Shown here: one piece after another, positions 21,352 through 30,664 of the stretch
Position numbering within the stretch: the first letter of the stretch is position 1
Layout: the number at the start of each line of letters is the position of its first letter
Assembly (NCBI RefSeq): GCF_052180215.1
Contig: NZ_CP197471.1
Span: 964,001 to 1,028,000 of the forward strand
DNA length: 64,000 nt
Direction of reading: 5' to 3'
Source of the DNA: Pseudoneobacillus sp052180215
Lineage (GTDB): Bacteria; Bacillota; Bacilli; Bacillales; Cytobacillaceae
Translations under genes and position numbers: made by a program
The notes under the pieces: model-generated
Databases searched by the model: none
Told to the model about the DNA's origin: nothing
Seen by the model: only the letters and a program-made list of their open reading frames with translations

Positions 21352-22494
21352 ATGAAAAAGGGTTGGGTTTATTTCTTCTTTCTGATCTTATTTCTATTTT
21401 CTTTCGATGGTGAAGCTGCCGCAACCTCTAACGTGAAGTATATCCCCATTGCGATAAATGATGAATGGATTAACTTTCCGGATGCCCTTCCGTTTGTAAA
21501 AGAACAAACCACTTATATACCGATTCGGTTTCTTAGTGACGCAATGGGCGCTACCCTTACTGTTGATAAAACAGAAGGTTCTATTACCATTACATCACCT
21601 AAAAACTCAATTAAACTAATGACGAAACAAAATGAAATGATTACTCTCGAGGGAACTAGAATCAAAATTAACAACTTTGTCCAGGATGGAAGAACCTATG
21701 CACCTTTACGCGATCTAGGTAAATATTTCGGATATGATGTTCAATATCTATCAAAAGGACCTATCGTACGTCTAGTAAATTCCGATGCCAAAACGGATAC
21801 TGAACAATTCCTCATAGAAAATGAGAAGCAAATCAAAGAATTTTATCAAAAATTAATTTGGGAGAATCGCCCGAAGGTTTATCTAACCTTTGATGATGGA
21901 CCGAGTATAGGAATGGAGGAGATATTAAATGTTCTAAAAGCAAAGAAGGCAAAAGCAAGTTTCTTCATGATTGAAACACAAATGAAAAAGTTTCCTGAAG
22001 ATGTTAAACATCTAGTAAAGGAAGGGCATTATCCAGCGTTACACAGTGTTTCACATAATAAGTCATTATTATATGGTGGCAAGGCATCGGCTGTCTCGAT
22101 GGAAATGTTAAAGGCTCAAAAAACACTTTATAGTATTACAGGAATTCAATCATCCTTAACGAGGGCTCCTTTCGGAAGCAAGCCCTATATGACCAATCCG
22201 TTTCGTGATGAGATGGCTAAACAAAAACTAAAAATGTGGGATTGGAATATTGATTCAGAGGATTGGAAATACGCAGGCAAAAATCCAATGGAAATTGTAT
22301 CGAATGTTAAGGAAGGCTTTCAAAAATTAAAAGAACGGAAAGAACCTATCGTGATTTTATTTCATGTTAAAAAAGAAACGGCACTGGTATTACCAGAGAT
22401 TATTGATTTCATTTATTCACAAGGTTATCAATGTGTTGCCTATCAACCAGCCGATCACTTTGTTATGAATTTTTGGAAGGATAAAAGACTTTAA
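21352..22494 (+). CDS. Secreted polysaccharide deacetylase with copper-amine-oxidase-like stalk domain
   Basis: A 380-residue exported protein with an N-terminal signal peptide (about residues 1-24), a copper amine oxidase N-terminal-like stalk domain (about 32-147, with YIPIRFLSDAMGA and YAPLRDLGKYFG) and a NodB-type deacetylase domain (about 170-375). Catalytic motifs seen are TFDDGP (about 180-185), the metal-binding HSVSH (about 231-235) and TRAPFGS (about 269-275). It likely removes acetyl groups from peptidoglycan or another wall glycan. It sits between prkA and yhbH, behind two palindromic repeats, and looks like an insertion into a conserved sporulation block. Confidence 0.88.
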   Translation: MKKGWVYFFFLILFLFSFDGEAAATSNVKYIPIAINDEWINFPDALPFVKEQTTYIPIRFLSDAMGATLTVDKTEGSITITSPKNSIKLMTKQNEMITLEGTRIKINNFVQDGRTYAPLRDLGKYFGYDVQYLSKGPIVRLVNSDAKTDTEQFLIENEKQIKEFYQKLIWENRPKVYLTFDDGPSIGMEEILNVLKAKKAKASFFMIETQMKKFPEDVKHLVKEGHYPALHSVSHNKSLLYGGKASAVSMEMLKAQKTLYSITGIQSSLTRAPFGSKPYMTNPFRDEMAKQKLKMWDWNIDSEDWKYAGKNPMEIVSNVKEGFQKLKERKEPIVILFHVKKETALVLPEIIDFIYSQGYQCVAYQPADHFVMNFWKDKRL

Positions 22495-22683
22495 GAAAGG
22501 CTTGTCCATAGATAGACAAAAGCTTAATTGTCAAAATTATTTGTAAATTATTTTATAAAACTGCATAGTATAGAGTAATCAAAACTAATTTTTACTAGCA
22601 TAAAACATCGCCATATCATATGCAGATTTCACTAATCTGTGCAAAAAAGGTGAATGAAAAAATTTTATAAGGAGGGTACAGAA

Positions 22684-23856
22684 ATGACCGATGTAAATAA
22701 TCATCAGTTTGTGATTTCCAAGGAAGATTGGTCCCTCCACCGTAAAGGCCACGATGACCAACAAAGACATCAAGACAAAGTCCAAGAAGCCATTCGCAAT
22801 AACCTACCTGATTTGATTACAGAAGAAAGTATTGTTATGTCCAATGGTCGAGATGTGGTAAAAATTCCGATTCGCTCATTAGACGAATACAAAATACGCT
22901 ATAACTATGATAAAAACAAACATGTTGGCCAAGGAAACGGGGACAGTCAGGTTGGAGATGTCATTGCTCGTGATGGGTCGCCAAGTGGGCAGAAGGGACC
23001 AGGTAAAGGCCAGGGAGCTGGGGATCAGCCAGGTGAAGATTACTTTGAGGCTGAAGTATCTTTGATGGAGATTGAAGAAGCACTATTTAAACAGCTAGAG
23101 CTTCCAAACCTAAAAAGGAAAGAACAAGCTGAAAACATTGTGGAGAATATTGAATTTAATGATATTCGCAAAACAGGATTAATGGGAAATATTGATAAAA
23201 AACGTACCATGATGACTGCTTTCAAAAGAAATGCCATGACAGGCGCACCAGCTTTTTATCCAATTTATCCGGAAGATCTAAAGTTTAAAACCTGGAATGA
23301 AGTGAAAAAGCCGGATTCAAAAGCTGTGGTATTGGCTATGATGGATACAAGCGGTTCCATGGGTGTATGGGAAAAGTATATGGCTCGCAGTTTCTTCTTC
23401 TGGATGACACGGTTCTTAAGAACAAAATATGAAACCGTTGAAATTGAGTTTATTGCTCATCATACAGAGGCAAAAGTAGTTTCAGAGGAAGATTTCTTTT
23501 CGAAAGGAGAGAGTGGTGGAACCATTTGCTCTTCAGCTTATCGAAAAGCTTTAGAAATCATTGATGAAAAATATGATCCAGTACGTTTTAATATTTACCC
23601 TTTCCATTTTTCTGATGGAGATAATCTAACTTCTGATAATGCTAGATGTGTGAAGTTAGTGGAGGAATTAATGAAAGTATCCAATATGTTTGGTTACGGA
23701 GAAGTAAACCAATACAACCGCCATTCCACGTTAATGTCCGCATATAAAAACATCAAGGATGAACATTTCCGCTACTACATCCTAAAACAAAAACCCGATG
23801 TCTTTCACGCCATGAAGAGCTTTTTCAAAAATGATCCAAGTAAAGTATTAGCTTAA
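22684..23856 (+). CDS. yhbH: YhbH family sporulation protein (VWA-like)
   Basis: A 390-residue member of the YhbH/YeaH family, linked genetically and by expression to PrkA and sporulation. It has a Gly/Gln-rich low-complexity segment (about residues 88-118) and a von Willebrand A-like domain with the MIDAS-type motif DTSGSMG at about 220-226. AAGGAGG places the start at ATG 22684, not the in-frame ATG at 22654. Its exact molecular function is unknown. A strong terminator follows. Confidence 0.92.
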   Translation: MTDVNNHQFVISKEDWSLHRKGHDDQQRHQDKVQEAIRNNLPDLITEESIVMSNGRDVVKIPIRSLDEYKIRYNYDKNKHVGQGNGDSQVGDVIARDGSPSGQKGPGKGQGAGDQPGEDYFEAEVSLMEIEEALFKQLELPNLKRKEQAENIVENIEFNDIRKTGLMGNIDKKRTMMTAFKRNAMTGAPAFYPIYPEDLKFKTWNEVKKPDSKAVVLAMMDTSGSMGVWEKYMARSFFFWMTRFLRTKYETVEIEFIAHHTEAKVVSEEDFFSKGESGGTICSSAYRKALEIIDEKYDPVRFNIYPFHFSDGDNLTSDNARCVKLVEELMKVSNMFGYGEVNQYNRHSTLMSAYKNIKDEHFRYYILKQKPDVFHAMKSFFKNDPSKVLA

Positions 23857-23869
23857 TTAAGATTTGAGA

Positions 23870-23907
23870 CAAAAACCGACAGGTGACATCCCACCTGTTG
23901 GTTTTTT
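23870..23907 (+). terminator. Terminator after yhbH
   Basis: A 15-bp stem (AAAAACCGACAGGTG with CACCTGTTGGTTTTT, one G-U pair) and a 6-nt loop, followed by T-rich sequence. Confidence 0.88.
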
Positions 23908-24009
23908 CTGTATTCGCATATAAACCCTAATTTATGAAAAGATAAGTATTATGTATGTCAGTAGTGAGCTTTTTTTTGCAATCGTATCTTCTATTGGAGG
24001 TAGTGTGTG

Positions 24010-24528
24010 ATGTCAAACATTATTTTTATTATTATTCTTATGAATATCATATATGTTTCATTGTTTACCTTAAGAGTGATTCTCGTCATTAAAGGATACA
24101 GAGCTGTTGCTTCTTTGTTATCCATGATTGAGGTTTTCGTTTATTTAATGGGACTTACAATTGTTCTTGATAATCTGGATAAGCCCATTAATATAGCAGC
24201 TTACTGTATTGGATGGGGACTAGGGGTTTATCTTGGTGGTAAAATTGAAGTTTTTTTGGCACTTGGCTACATTGTATTAGAGGTAATAGTAGACTCTGTA
24301 GAGCATAGTCTTCCCACAAAAATTAGAGAACAGGGATATGGCGTCACATCATGGCTAGCAGAAGGAAAGGATGGAAAAAGATTAGTCATGAAAGTGCTGG
24401 CTAAAAGGAATCGGGAACAAAAGTTAAGGAAGATGATTACATCTTTCACTCCAACTGCCTTTATTATTTCTTATGAACCAACTCATTTTAATGGAGGATT
24501 TTTGTTAAAAGGTTTACATAATAAATAA
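24010..24528 (+). CDS. YebE-like UPF0316 / DUF2179 membrane protein
   Basis: A 172-residue protein with three likely transmembrane helices in the first about 105 residues and a soluble C-terminal DUF2179 domain (about 115-172), which in related proteins is thought to bind a ligand or nucleotide. It resembles B. subtilis YebE. GTG 24007 and ATG 24010 are both usable with GGAGG at 23996-24000. It ends 17 bp before the BCCT transporter gene, so the two may be cotranscribed. No function is established. Confidence 0.8.
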   Translation: MSNIIFIIILMNIIYVSLFTLRVILVIKGYRAVASLLSMIEVFVYLMGLTIVLDNLDKPINIAAYCIGWGLGVYLGGKIEVFLALGYIVLEVIVDSVEHSLPTKIREQGYGVTSWLAEGKDGKRLVMKVLAKRNREQKLRKMITSFTPTAFIISYEPTHFNGGFLLKGLHNK

Positions 24529-24545
24529 AGAAAAGAGGAAGACGT

Positions 24546-26042
24546 ATGGTATTTTACATATCTCTAGGCGTTTTATTGATACTGGTCCTTTTTGGAGTTT
24601 TTATCCCAAGTACATTAGAAACCGTTACATCTAACGTGCAATCTGTTATTACGAATTCTTTTGGATGGTATTACCTCATCCTCGTTACACTTTTTGTCAT
24701 TGTATGTTTATATTTTCTTATTAGCCCAATTGGAAAAATTAGATTAGGGAAGCAAGATGAAAAACCTGAATTTTCAGTTGGAACTTGGCTTGCTATGCTA
24801 TTTAGTGCAGGTATGGGGATTGGTTTAGTCTTTTGGGGAACAGCAGAACCAATTAGTCATTACGCCTTAAGTTCACCCACAGGAGGTGAAGAGGGGACAA
24901 ATCAAGCCATAAGAGATGCTTTAAGATTCACCTTTTTCCATTGGGGAATACATGCATGGGCTATTTACGGTATTGTAGCCTTAGTCATTGCTTATTTTAA
25001 CTTTCGTCATGATGAACGCGGGCTAATAAGCGCTACTTTAAGACCTATTTTAGGGAAACGAGTAGATGGAGCCACTGGTAAAATTATTGATATTTTAGCT
25101 GTATTAGCGACTGTAATAGGGGTAGCAACTACACTAGGTTTTGGAGCCACGCAAATTAATGGTGGACTAGCGTATCTTTTCGGACTACCAGTTAATTTTA
25201 TGATTCAATTAATAATCATTGTCGTCGTAACCGTACTGTTCATGATGTCAGCTTGGTCTGGTTTAGGGAAAGGAATAAAAATATTAAGTAATGCCAATAT
25301 GGGGCTTGCTGGACTATTGTTTTTATTAATGTTTATACTTGGACCTACTCTCACCATCTTGAATTTATTTACCAATACAATCGGTACCTACCTTCAAAAT
25401 CTCCCATCAATGAGTTTTAGAATTTCACCACTTAATGAGGAAGTTCGAACTTGGATTAATGGATGGACTATTTTTTATTGGGCTTGGTGGATAGCGTGGT
25501 CCCCTTTTGTAGGAATTTTCATCGCACGTGTATCAAAAGGTAGAACAATCAGGGAGTTTGTCTTCGGGGTATTAATCGCTCCTTCTGTCATTGGATTTTT
25601 GTGGTTCTCGACTTTTGGAGGATCAGCGATCATGCTTGAACATAACGGGATTGCAGAAATCTCAAGCCTATCTACTGAACAATCATTATTTGGTGTGTTC
25701 GAACATTACCCGATGGGGACTTTCCTATCTATAGTAGCAATTATTTTGATTGGCACCTTTTTTATCACATCTGCGGACTCTGGGACATACGTTTTAGGGA
25801 TGATGACGGCTAACGGTTCTCATAACCCAAGTAACAGAATCAAATTAACATGGGGAATAATGCTATCAGTGATTGCGATTGTTCTATTATACTCTGGTGG
25901 ACTACAAGCATTACAAAACACGATGATTGCAGCTGCACTGCCCTTCTCAGTAATCATGGCATTAATGACCATTAGTCTCATTAAAGCCCTTCGAAAAGAA
26001 GCAAAAGAATTAGGGATTGGAAAAATACCAATAAAAAAATAA
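24546..26042 (+). CDS. BCCT family (betaine/carnitine/choline) transporter
   Basis: A 498-residue secondary transporter with about 12 transmembrane helices that imports quaternary ammonium osmoprotectants such as glycine betaine, coupled to sodium or protons. Family signatures: GMGIGLVFWGTAEPISHY near residue 90 and the Trp-rich substrate segment WTIFYWAWWIAWSPFVG at about residues 308-324. Relatives are OpuD and BetL. The exact substrate is inferred only. Transcription probably ends at the palindrome right after the stop. Confidence 0.9.
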   Translation: MVFYISLGVLLILVLFGVFIPSTLETVTSNVQSVITNSFGWYYLILVTLFVIVCLYFLISPIGKIRLGKQDEKPEFSVGTWLAMLFSAGMGIGLVFWGTAEPISHYALSSPTGGEEGTNQAIRDALRFTFFHWGIHAWAIYGIVALVIAYFNFRHDERGLISATLRPILGKRVDGATGKIIDILAVLATVIGVATTLGFGATQINGGLAYLFGLPVNFMIQLIIIVVVTVLFMMSAWSGLGKGIKILSNANMGLAGLLFLLMFILGPTLTILNLFTNTIGTYLQNLPSMSFRISPLNEEVRTWINGWTIFYWAWWIAWSPFVGIFIARVSKGRTIREFVFGVLIAPSVIGFLWFSTFGGSAIMLEHNGIAEISSLSTEQSLFGVFEHYPMGTFLSIVAIILIGTFFITSADSGTYVLGMMTANGSHNPSNRIKLTWGIMLSVIAIVLLYSGGLQALQNTMIAAALPFSVIMALMTISLIKALRKEAKELGIGKIPIKK

Positions 26043-26065
26043 AATAATTCGACAGGGAATGTTTA

Positions 26066-26106
26066 GTCTAAAATTCGACAGGTGCCAGTCACCAGTCGAA
26101 TCTTTT
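26066..26106 (+). repeat. Palindromic repeat family B, copy 1, acting as a terminator
   Basis: ATTCGACAGGTGCC-AGTCACC-AGTCGAAT followed by CTTTTTT: outer 7-bp arms, one A/A mismatch, inner GGTG/CACC arms. It looks like a functional terminator for the BCCT gene. The sequence ATTCGACAGG also occurs alone at 26047-26056. Confidence 0.75.
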
Positions 26107-26144
26107 TTGTTATATACTTATATTTAGACAAGCTAGGAGGGGAT

Positions 26145-26909
26145 ATGGATGGTACTAGATTTTTTAAACTAGATGGAAAAGTGGCGGCAGTGACTGGTGC
26201 TACAAGAGGTATTGGACGAGAAATAGCTTTGGCATTAGCGGAAGCAGGAGCAGATATTGCGCTTCTTCAACGGAACCCTGAAAATGTTGAAGTAAAGAGA
26301 GAAATAGAACTACTAGGAAAAAGATGTATGATAATACCTTGCGATTTAGATGATATAACACAAGTTGAGGCTGCTATTCCACAGGTTGTTTCTGATTTTG
26401 GTAAGATTGATATATTAGTAAATAATGCAGGAATCCAAAGAAGATCCCCAGCAGTCGATTTCTCAGAATCAGATTGGGATGATGTTATAAATGTGAACCT
26501 TAAAACAGTTTGGTTACTTTGCCAGCAAGCAGGTCGTTATATGATTCCACAAGGGAAAGGGAAAATCATTAATATGGCCTCACTGCTTTCGTACATAGGA
26601 GGTTTCACCGTCCCGGCTTATGCTGCTGCAAAAGGCGGTGTGGCACAGCTAACAAAAGCACTTTCGAATGAATGGGCTCAACATAATATAAATGTAAATG
26701 CTATTGTTCCAGGTTACATAGCGACTGAAATGAATACGGCATTAATAAATGATGACACGAGAAATAGGCAAATACTAGAACGTATTCCTGCTGGACGATG
26801 GGGTACCCCTGAAGACTTTAAGGGGACGGCTGTGTTCTTAGCTTCAGATGCCTCTAATTATGTGAATGGGCACTTACTGGCAGTAGATGGTGGCTGGTTA
26901 GGCAGATAA
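26145..26909 (+). CDS. SDR family oxidoreductase, KduD-like
   Basis: A 254-residue classical short-chain dehydrogenase. Cofactor motif TGATRGIG at residues 17-24, NNAG in the middle, catalytic Ser in ASLLSY, and YAAAKGG with the catalytic Tyr and Lys. The C-terminal run RIPAGRWGTPEDFKG and VNGHLLAVDGGWLGR is typical of 2-deoxy-D-gluconate 3-dehydrogenase / KduD relatives. AGGAGGGG precedes ATG 26145; the longer open frame upstream runs into the palindrome and is not credible. No uronate-pathway genes are adjacent, so the substrate is uncertain. Confidence 0.85.
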   Translation: MDGTRFFKLDGKVAAVTGATRGIGREIALALAEAGADIALLQRNPENVEVKREIELLGKRCMIIPCDLDDITQVEAAIPQVVSDFGKIDILVNNAGIQRRSPAVDFSESDWDDVINVNLKTVWLLCQQAGRYMIPQGKGKIINMASLLSYIGGFTVPAYAAAKGGVAQLTKALSNEWAQHNINVNAIVPGYIATEMNTALINDDTRNRQILERIPAGRWGTPEDFKGTAVFLASDASNYVNGHLLAVDGGWLGR

Positions 26910-26944
26910 AAGATAAAAATACAGGAAAAAGGAAACGGAATGTT

Positions 26945-27256
26945 ATGGAATCTTTTACAGAAAGAGCAATACAGGTGATAAAAAGTATCCCAGAGGGTAA
27001 AGTGATGACATATGGACAGGTTGCCAAATTGGCAGGAAGCCCAAGGGGGGCTAGGCAGGTAGTTCGAATTCTTCATTCTATGAGTAAAAAATACCAACTC
27101 CCCTGGCACAGAGTGATTAACTCTAAAGGTGAAATAGTGATTAAGGAAGATGAATCGTTCCATGAACAATTGCTTGCTCTTCAAAGTGAGGGAATTGAAG
27201 TGAAAAATAATTGCATTGTTAATCTTGAAAAGTATCAACACCAACCAATAATCTGA
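26945..27256 (+). CDS. Alkyltransferase-like protein (ATL, MGMT family, no catalytic Cys)
   Basis: A 103-residue protein with the DNA-binding fold of O6-alkylguanine-DNA alkyltransferase (YGQVAKLAGSPRGARQVVRIL). The active-site PCHRV is replaced by PWHRV, so it cannot take up an alkyl group. Proteins with this Trp substitution are alkyltransferase-like proteins that bind O6-alkylguanine lesions and pass them to nucleotide excision repair. The missing Cys is seen directly; the role follows from the family. It lies 35 bp after the SDR gene with a weak ribosome binding site. Confidence 0.9.
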   Translation: MESFTERAIQVIKSIPEGKVMTYGQVAKLAGSPRGARQVVRILHSMSKKYQLPWHRVINSKGEIVIKEDESFHEQLLALQSEGIEVKNNCIVNLEKYQHQPII

Positions 27257-27312
27257 TATTTGACTTTAAAAATAAATGCTGTACCTTTAGTCATGAAAAA
27301 GGAGATTAAAAT

Positions 27313-28290
27313 ATGAAGCAAATGCCATTAGAAAAAAGAGGGATATCCACCAGCAGATTGGCTTTAGGCTGCATGGGGTTAGGTGGAGAGTGGAACCATG
27401 ATCCTTATACAAAGGATGATGTCTTAATTGCTGAACGTGCTATAGATGCTGCATTAGAAAGCGGCATTACGATGTTTGATCATGCAGATATTTATAAAAT
27501 GGGAAAATCAGAAATGGTTTTTGCAAAGGCGTTAAAAGGAAATTCAGCTTTAAGGGAACAAATGATTATCCAAAGTAAATGTGGAATACGCTTTGCTGAA
27601 GGGAATGTACCGGGAAGATATGATTTTTCCAAAGAACATATTCTTTCCTCTGTTGATGGTATTCTATCTAGATTAACTATGGAATACATAGATATTTTAC
27701 TTTTGCACCGTCCTGACCCTTTAATGGAACCGGAAGAGGTAGCAGAAGCCTTTGAACAACTCAAAGGTGCTGGAAAGGTTCGCTATTTTGGTGTATCAAA
27801 TATGAATGCTTCACAAATGAAGCTTTTACAAGAAGCGCTTCCAGAACCACTGGTTGTTAATCAACTTGAAATGAGTTTGAATCGGATAGATTGGCTTGAA
27901 CAAGGTGTGTTAGTGAATCAAAAGGCAGGCTTAGACATAAATTTCCCAGAATCAGTTATGGAATATTGCCGGCTAGAAAATGTTCAAATCCAGGCGTGGG
28001 CTCCTTTTGCATATGGTATGTATTCGGGACGTGAGTTAGAAAATCCGACAGAATCCATTCTAAAAACACGTGAGCTTGTAGAGCAGATGGCAAAAAATAA
28101 AGATACTTCCGCAGAAGCTGTTGTTCTTGGGTGGTTAATGAGGCATCCCGCGATGATTCAACCTATTATTGGAACAACCAATCCTGAACGTATTAGAAAA
28201 AGTAAAGAAGCAATCCATGTAGCTGATCAAATGACACGTGAAGAATGGTATTCTCTTTATGTAGCATCTCGTGGGGACCGATTGCCATAA
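27313..28290 (+). CDS. Aldo/keto reductase, YdhF-like
   Basis: A 325-residue NADPH-dependent aldo/keto reductase with a TIM-barrel fold. The catalytic tetrad can be read: Asp and Tyr in FDHADIY, Lys in IQSKCG and His in LLHRPDP. The C-terminal cofactor site includes IIGTTNPERIRKSKEA. Closest in pattern to the E. coli YdhF group, whose natural substrate is unclear. AAGGAG lies just upstream and a terminator follows. Confidence 0.9.
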   Translation: MKQMPLEKRGISTSRLALGCMGLGGEWNHDPYTKDDVLIAERAIDAALESGITMFDHADIYKMGKSEMVFAKALKGNSALREQMIIQSKCGIRFAEGNVPGRYDFSKEHILSSVDGILSRLTMEYIDILLLHRPDPLMEPEEVAEAFEQLKGAGKVRYFGVSNMNASQMKLLQEALPEPLVVNQLEMSLNRIDWLEQGVLVNQKAGLDINFPESVMEYCRLENVQIQAWAPFAYGMYSGRELENPTESILKTRELVEQMAKNKDTSAEAVVLGWLMRHPAMIQPIIGTTNPERIRKSKEAIHVADQMTREEWYSLYVASRGDRLP

Positions 28291-28293
28291 TAG

Positions 28294-28326
28294 AAAAAGT
28301 CAGCCTTGAAAATGGCTGGCTTTTTA
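28294..28326 (+). terminator. Terminator after the aldo/keto reductase
   Basis: AAAAAGTCAGCC-TTGAAAAT-GGCTGGCTTTTT. Confidence 0.88.
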
Positions 28327-28403
28327 TCACAAAATAAAATGAATATATTTGGACCATTCAATAAAACATAAGGATATTGAAAAAGAAAAAAGGGGACGAA
28401 AAA

Positions 28404-29243
28404 ATGAAACTAACTCCAAAGCAACGAATTGAATTGCATGGATTTAATAACCTTACAAAGTCCTTAAGCTTCAATATGTATGATATATGTTATACAAAAA
28501 CAGTTGAAGAACGCCAAGCATATATTGATTATATTGATGAACAATATAATGCGGATCGATTAACTAAAATCTTATCTGAGGTAACAGATATAATTGGTGC
28601 ACACATTCTAAATATTGCTAAGCAGGATTATGTACCGCAGGGGGCGAGTGTAACGATCTTGGTATCAGAAGGACCCGTGGAAGAAGCTCCTGCTGAACAC
28701 TTTGAGGAATCACCTGGACCAGTCCCATTGACAAAGGCATATGCGGTAACAGGTAATTTAGATAAAAGCCATATTACCGTTCATACCTATCCGGAATATC
28801 ATCCAGATGCAGGTATCAGTACATTTCGTGCAGATATTGATGTTTCAACCTGTGGTGAAATTTCTCCTCTAAAAGCATTAAATTACTTAATTCACTCTTT
28901 TGAGACAGATGTGATGGTCATTGATTATCGTGTTCGCGGGTTTACAAGGGACGTAACAGGACATAAATTATTTATTGACCATGATATTAGTTCCATTCAA
29001 AATTATATCCCAGATGAAGTTCAAGAAATGTACGATATGATTGACGTCAATGTGTACCAAGAAAATATTTTTCATACAAAGTGTAAGCTAAAAAAGTTTG
29101 ATTTAGATAACTATTTATTTGGTTACCCTAAGGACAAATTAACAGAAGAAGAACAAGAATTCATTACCGAGCAATTGAAAAATGAAATGGATGAAATTTT
29201 TTACGGGAAAAATATTCCTAGAGCAGGATCGGACTTTGAATAA
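28404..29243 (+). CDS. speD: S-adenosylmethionine decarboxylase, E. coli-type (class 1A)
   Basis: A 279-residue pyruvoyl enzyme that decarboxylates SAM to make the aminopropyl donor for spermidine. The self-cleavage site is LDKSHITVHTYPE: cleavage before Ser122 creates the pyruvoyl group and the two chains. A Cys equivalent to the E. coli proton donor appears in DVSTCGEISPLKA. The size and sequence are of the large E. coli class, not the about 125-residue SpeD of B. subtilis. ATG 28404 has GGGGAC upstream; an earlier in-frame start at 28377 lacks one. No speE is adjacent. Confidence 0.92.
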   Translation: MKLTPKQRIELHGFNNLTKSLSFNMYDICYTKTVEERQAYIDYIDEQYNADRLTKILSEVTDIIGAHILNIAKQDYVPQGASVTILVSEGPVEEAPAEHFEESPGPVPLTKAYAVTGNLDKSHITVHTYPEYHPDAGISTFRADIDVSTCGEISPLKALNYLIHSFETDVMVIDYRVRGFTRDVTGHKLFIDHDISSIQNYIPDEVQEMYDMIDVNVYQENIFHTKCKLKKFDLDNYLFGYPKDKLTEEEQEFITEQLKNEMDEIFYGKNIPRAGSDFE

Positions 29244-29248
29244 TGGGA

Positions 29249-29287
29249 AAAGCGATTCTTTCTTTATAAGGAGGAATCGCTTTTTTG
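29249..29287 (+). terminator. Terminator after speD
   Basis: Stem AAGCGATTC (29251-29259) and GAATCGCTT (29274-29282) followed by T5-6. Confidence 0.85.
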
Positions 29288-29401
29288 GATTCGGTTTATA
29301 AGTTTTTCTTATGTTTTTAAATAAAATGTTTAAAATTTACTTATATAAATGTAGAGTGTATAGTCAAATAGAAAAACATTCCATTACAGTGGGGATATAA
29401 C

Positions 29402-30628
29402 ATGAAGATTTTAAAAGATTATTTTAATCAGTTTCATAAAATTGTTTGGGTGCTACTTATAGGAACGATTTTTGCAAGAGGAACAGCTTTTATGACGTTA
29501 CCTTTTCTATCTATTTATTTGTCGAGGAATATGGACCTTCATCCTTTATTAATAGGATTAACAGTTGGAATAAGTCCGTTAATGGCCACCGTAGGAGGAT
29601 TTATTGGAGGGCAATTATCTGATCGATATGGGCGTAAGCCTATTATGTTAACCTCTTTATTGATATTGGCTTTAGTCTATTATGGATTTTCCATTGCGAA
29701 TAGTCCAGGGTGGTTTATTGTGTTAAATGCTTTGAGTGGGTTAAGTAATTCTTTTTTTGAACCGACCTCACAGGCATTAATGTCTGATGTAACGAAAAAG
29801 GAAAAAAGAATGAGAGTGTTTTCTTTAAGATATACAGCCATCAATATAGGAGCATCTGTTGGCCCTTTAATTGGTGCTTTTTTAGCGAATAGCTCTCCTA
29901 AGCTTACCTTTGTGATTACAGGAACAGCGTATTTTAGTTATTTTATTGTTTTGGTTCTATTTTTAAATACCATTTCAATTCAAAGAAATGAATCGAAAAA
30001 AGGTTCTACCTTTATGGAAGCAGTAAAAATTGTTAGAAAGGATAAGATATTACGATATCTCATTCTTGGTGTGATTCTGATTAACATCGGCTATGCTCAA
30101 GTAGAGTCCAATTTGCCTCAGTTTCTAGAAGGGTCCATTGAAAAAGGAGTCATGATATATTCTGTTTTACTTTCGATAAATGCTGTTATGGTTGTGTTGT
30201 TACAAATGCCAATCAGCCATGTTGCTGAGAGTTATAAACCGATGCAAGTGTTAATTGTCGGCTCAGTTTGTATGTCTCTAGGGTTATTCAGTTTTAGTTT
30301 TGTAAATGGATGGGTAGTAGCTATTTTGGCCATGGCGCTTTTAACAATAGGAGAAATTCTCATTTTCCCTTCTAATAGCATCTTAATAGACCAATTAGCT
30401 GAGGACCATTTAAGAGGAACTTATTTTGGAGCAGGTCAATTCCGCAAGATTGGTCATTTTTTTGGACCGGTAGTTGGAGGCTTCTTTCTAAGTCATTTCA
30501 ATGGCCAAATCATGTTTTGGATTATCTCGATCATTGCACTAGGTAGTATCTTTTTCTTTACATTAGGAAATCGTTCTTACGTAAAACTAGCAATGGCAAA
30601 CCAAAAAAATGATGACTGTTCTGCCTAA
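29402..30628 (+). CDS. MFS transporter (drug-efflux type)
   Basis: A 408-residue major facilitator with 12 predicted transmembrane helices. The cytoplasmic loop 2-3 motif appears as GGQLSDRYGRKP, and the helix 5 region has the exporter-type IGASVGPLIGAFL. This group includes multidrug and sugar efflux pumps; the substrate cannot be predicted. GGGGAT precedes the ATG. It ends 37 bp before the GH32 gene, but the two need not be functionally linked. Confidence 0.88.
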   Translation: MKILKDYFNQFHKIVWVLLIGTIFARGTAFMTLPFLSIYLSRNMDLHPLLIGLTVGISPLMATVGGFIGGQLSDRYGRKPIMLTSLLILALVYYGFSIANSPGWFIVLNALSGLSNSFFEPTSQALMSDVTKKEKRMRVFSLRYTAINIGASVGPLIGAFLANSSPKLTFVITGTAYFSYFIVLVLFLNTISIQRNESKKGSTFMEAVKIVRKDKILRYLILGVILINIGYAQVESNLPQFLEGSIEKGVMIYSVLLSINAVMVVLLQMPISHVAESYKPMQVLIVGSVCMSLGLFSFSFVNGWVVAILAMALLTIGEILIFPSNSILIDQLAEDHLRGTYFGAGQFRKIGHFFGPVVGGFFLSHFNGQIMFWIISIIALGSIFFFTLGNRSYVKLAMANQKNDDCSA

Positions 30629-30664
30629 AGATAAATACTATCAATAAAATTTGATAAAATTAAA

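Noticed and set aside
26082..26144. N-terminal extension of the SDR gene
   Set aside because: The extension is the translated palindrome/terminator; AGGAGGGG places the start at 26145.
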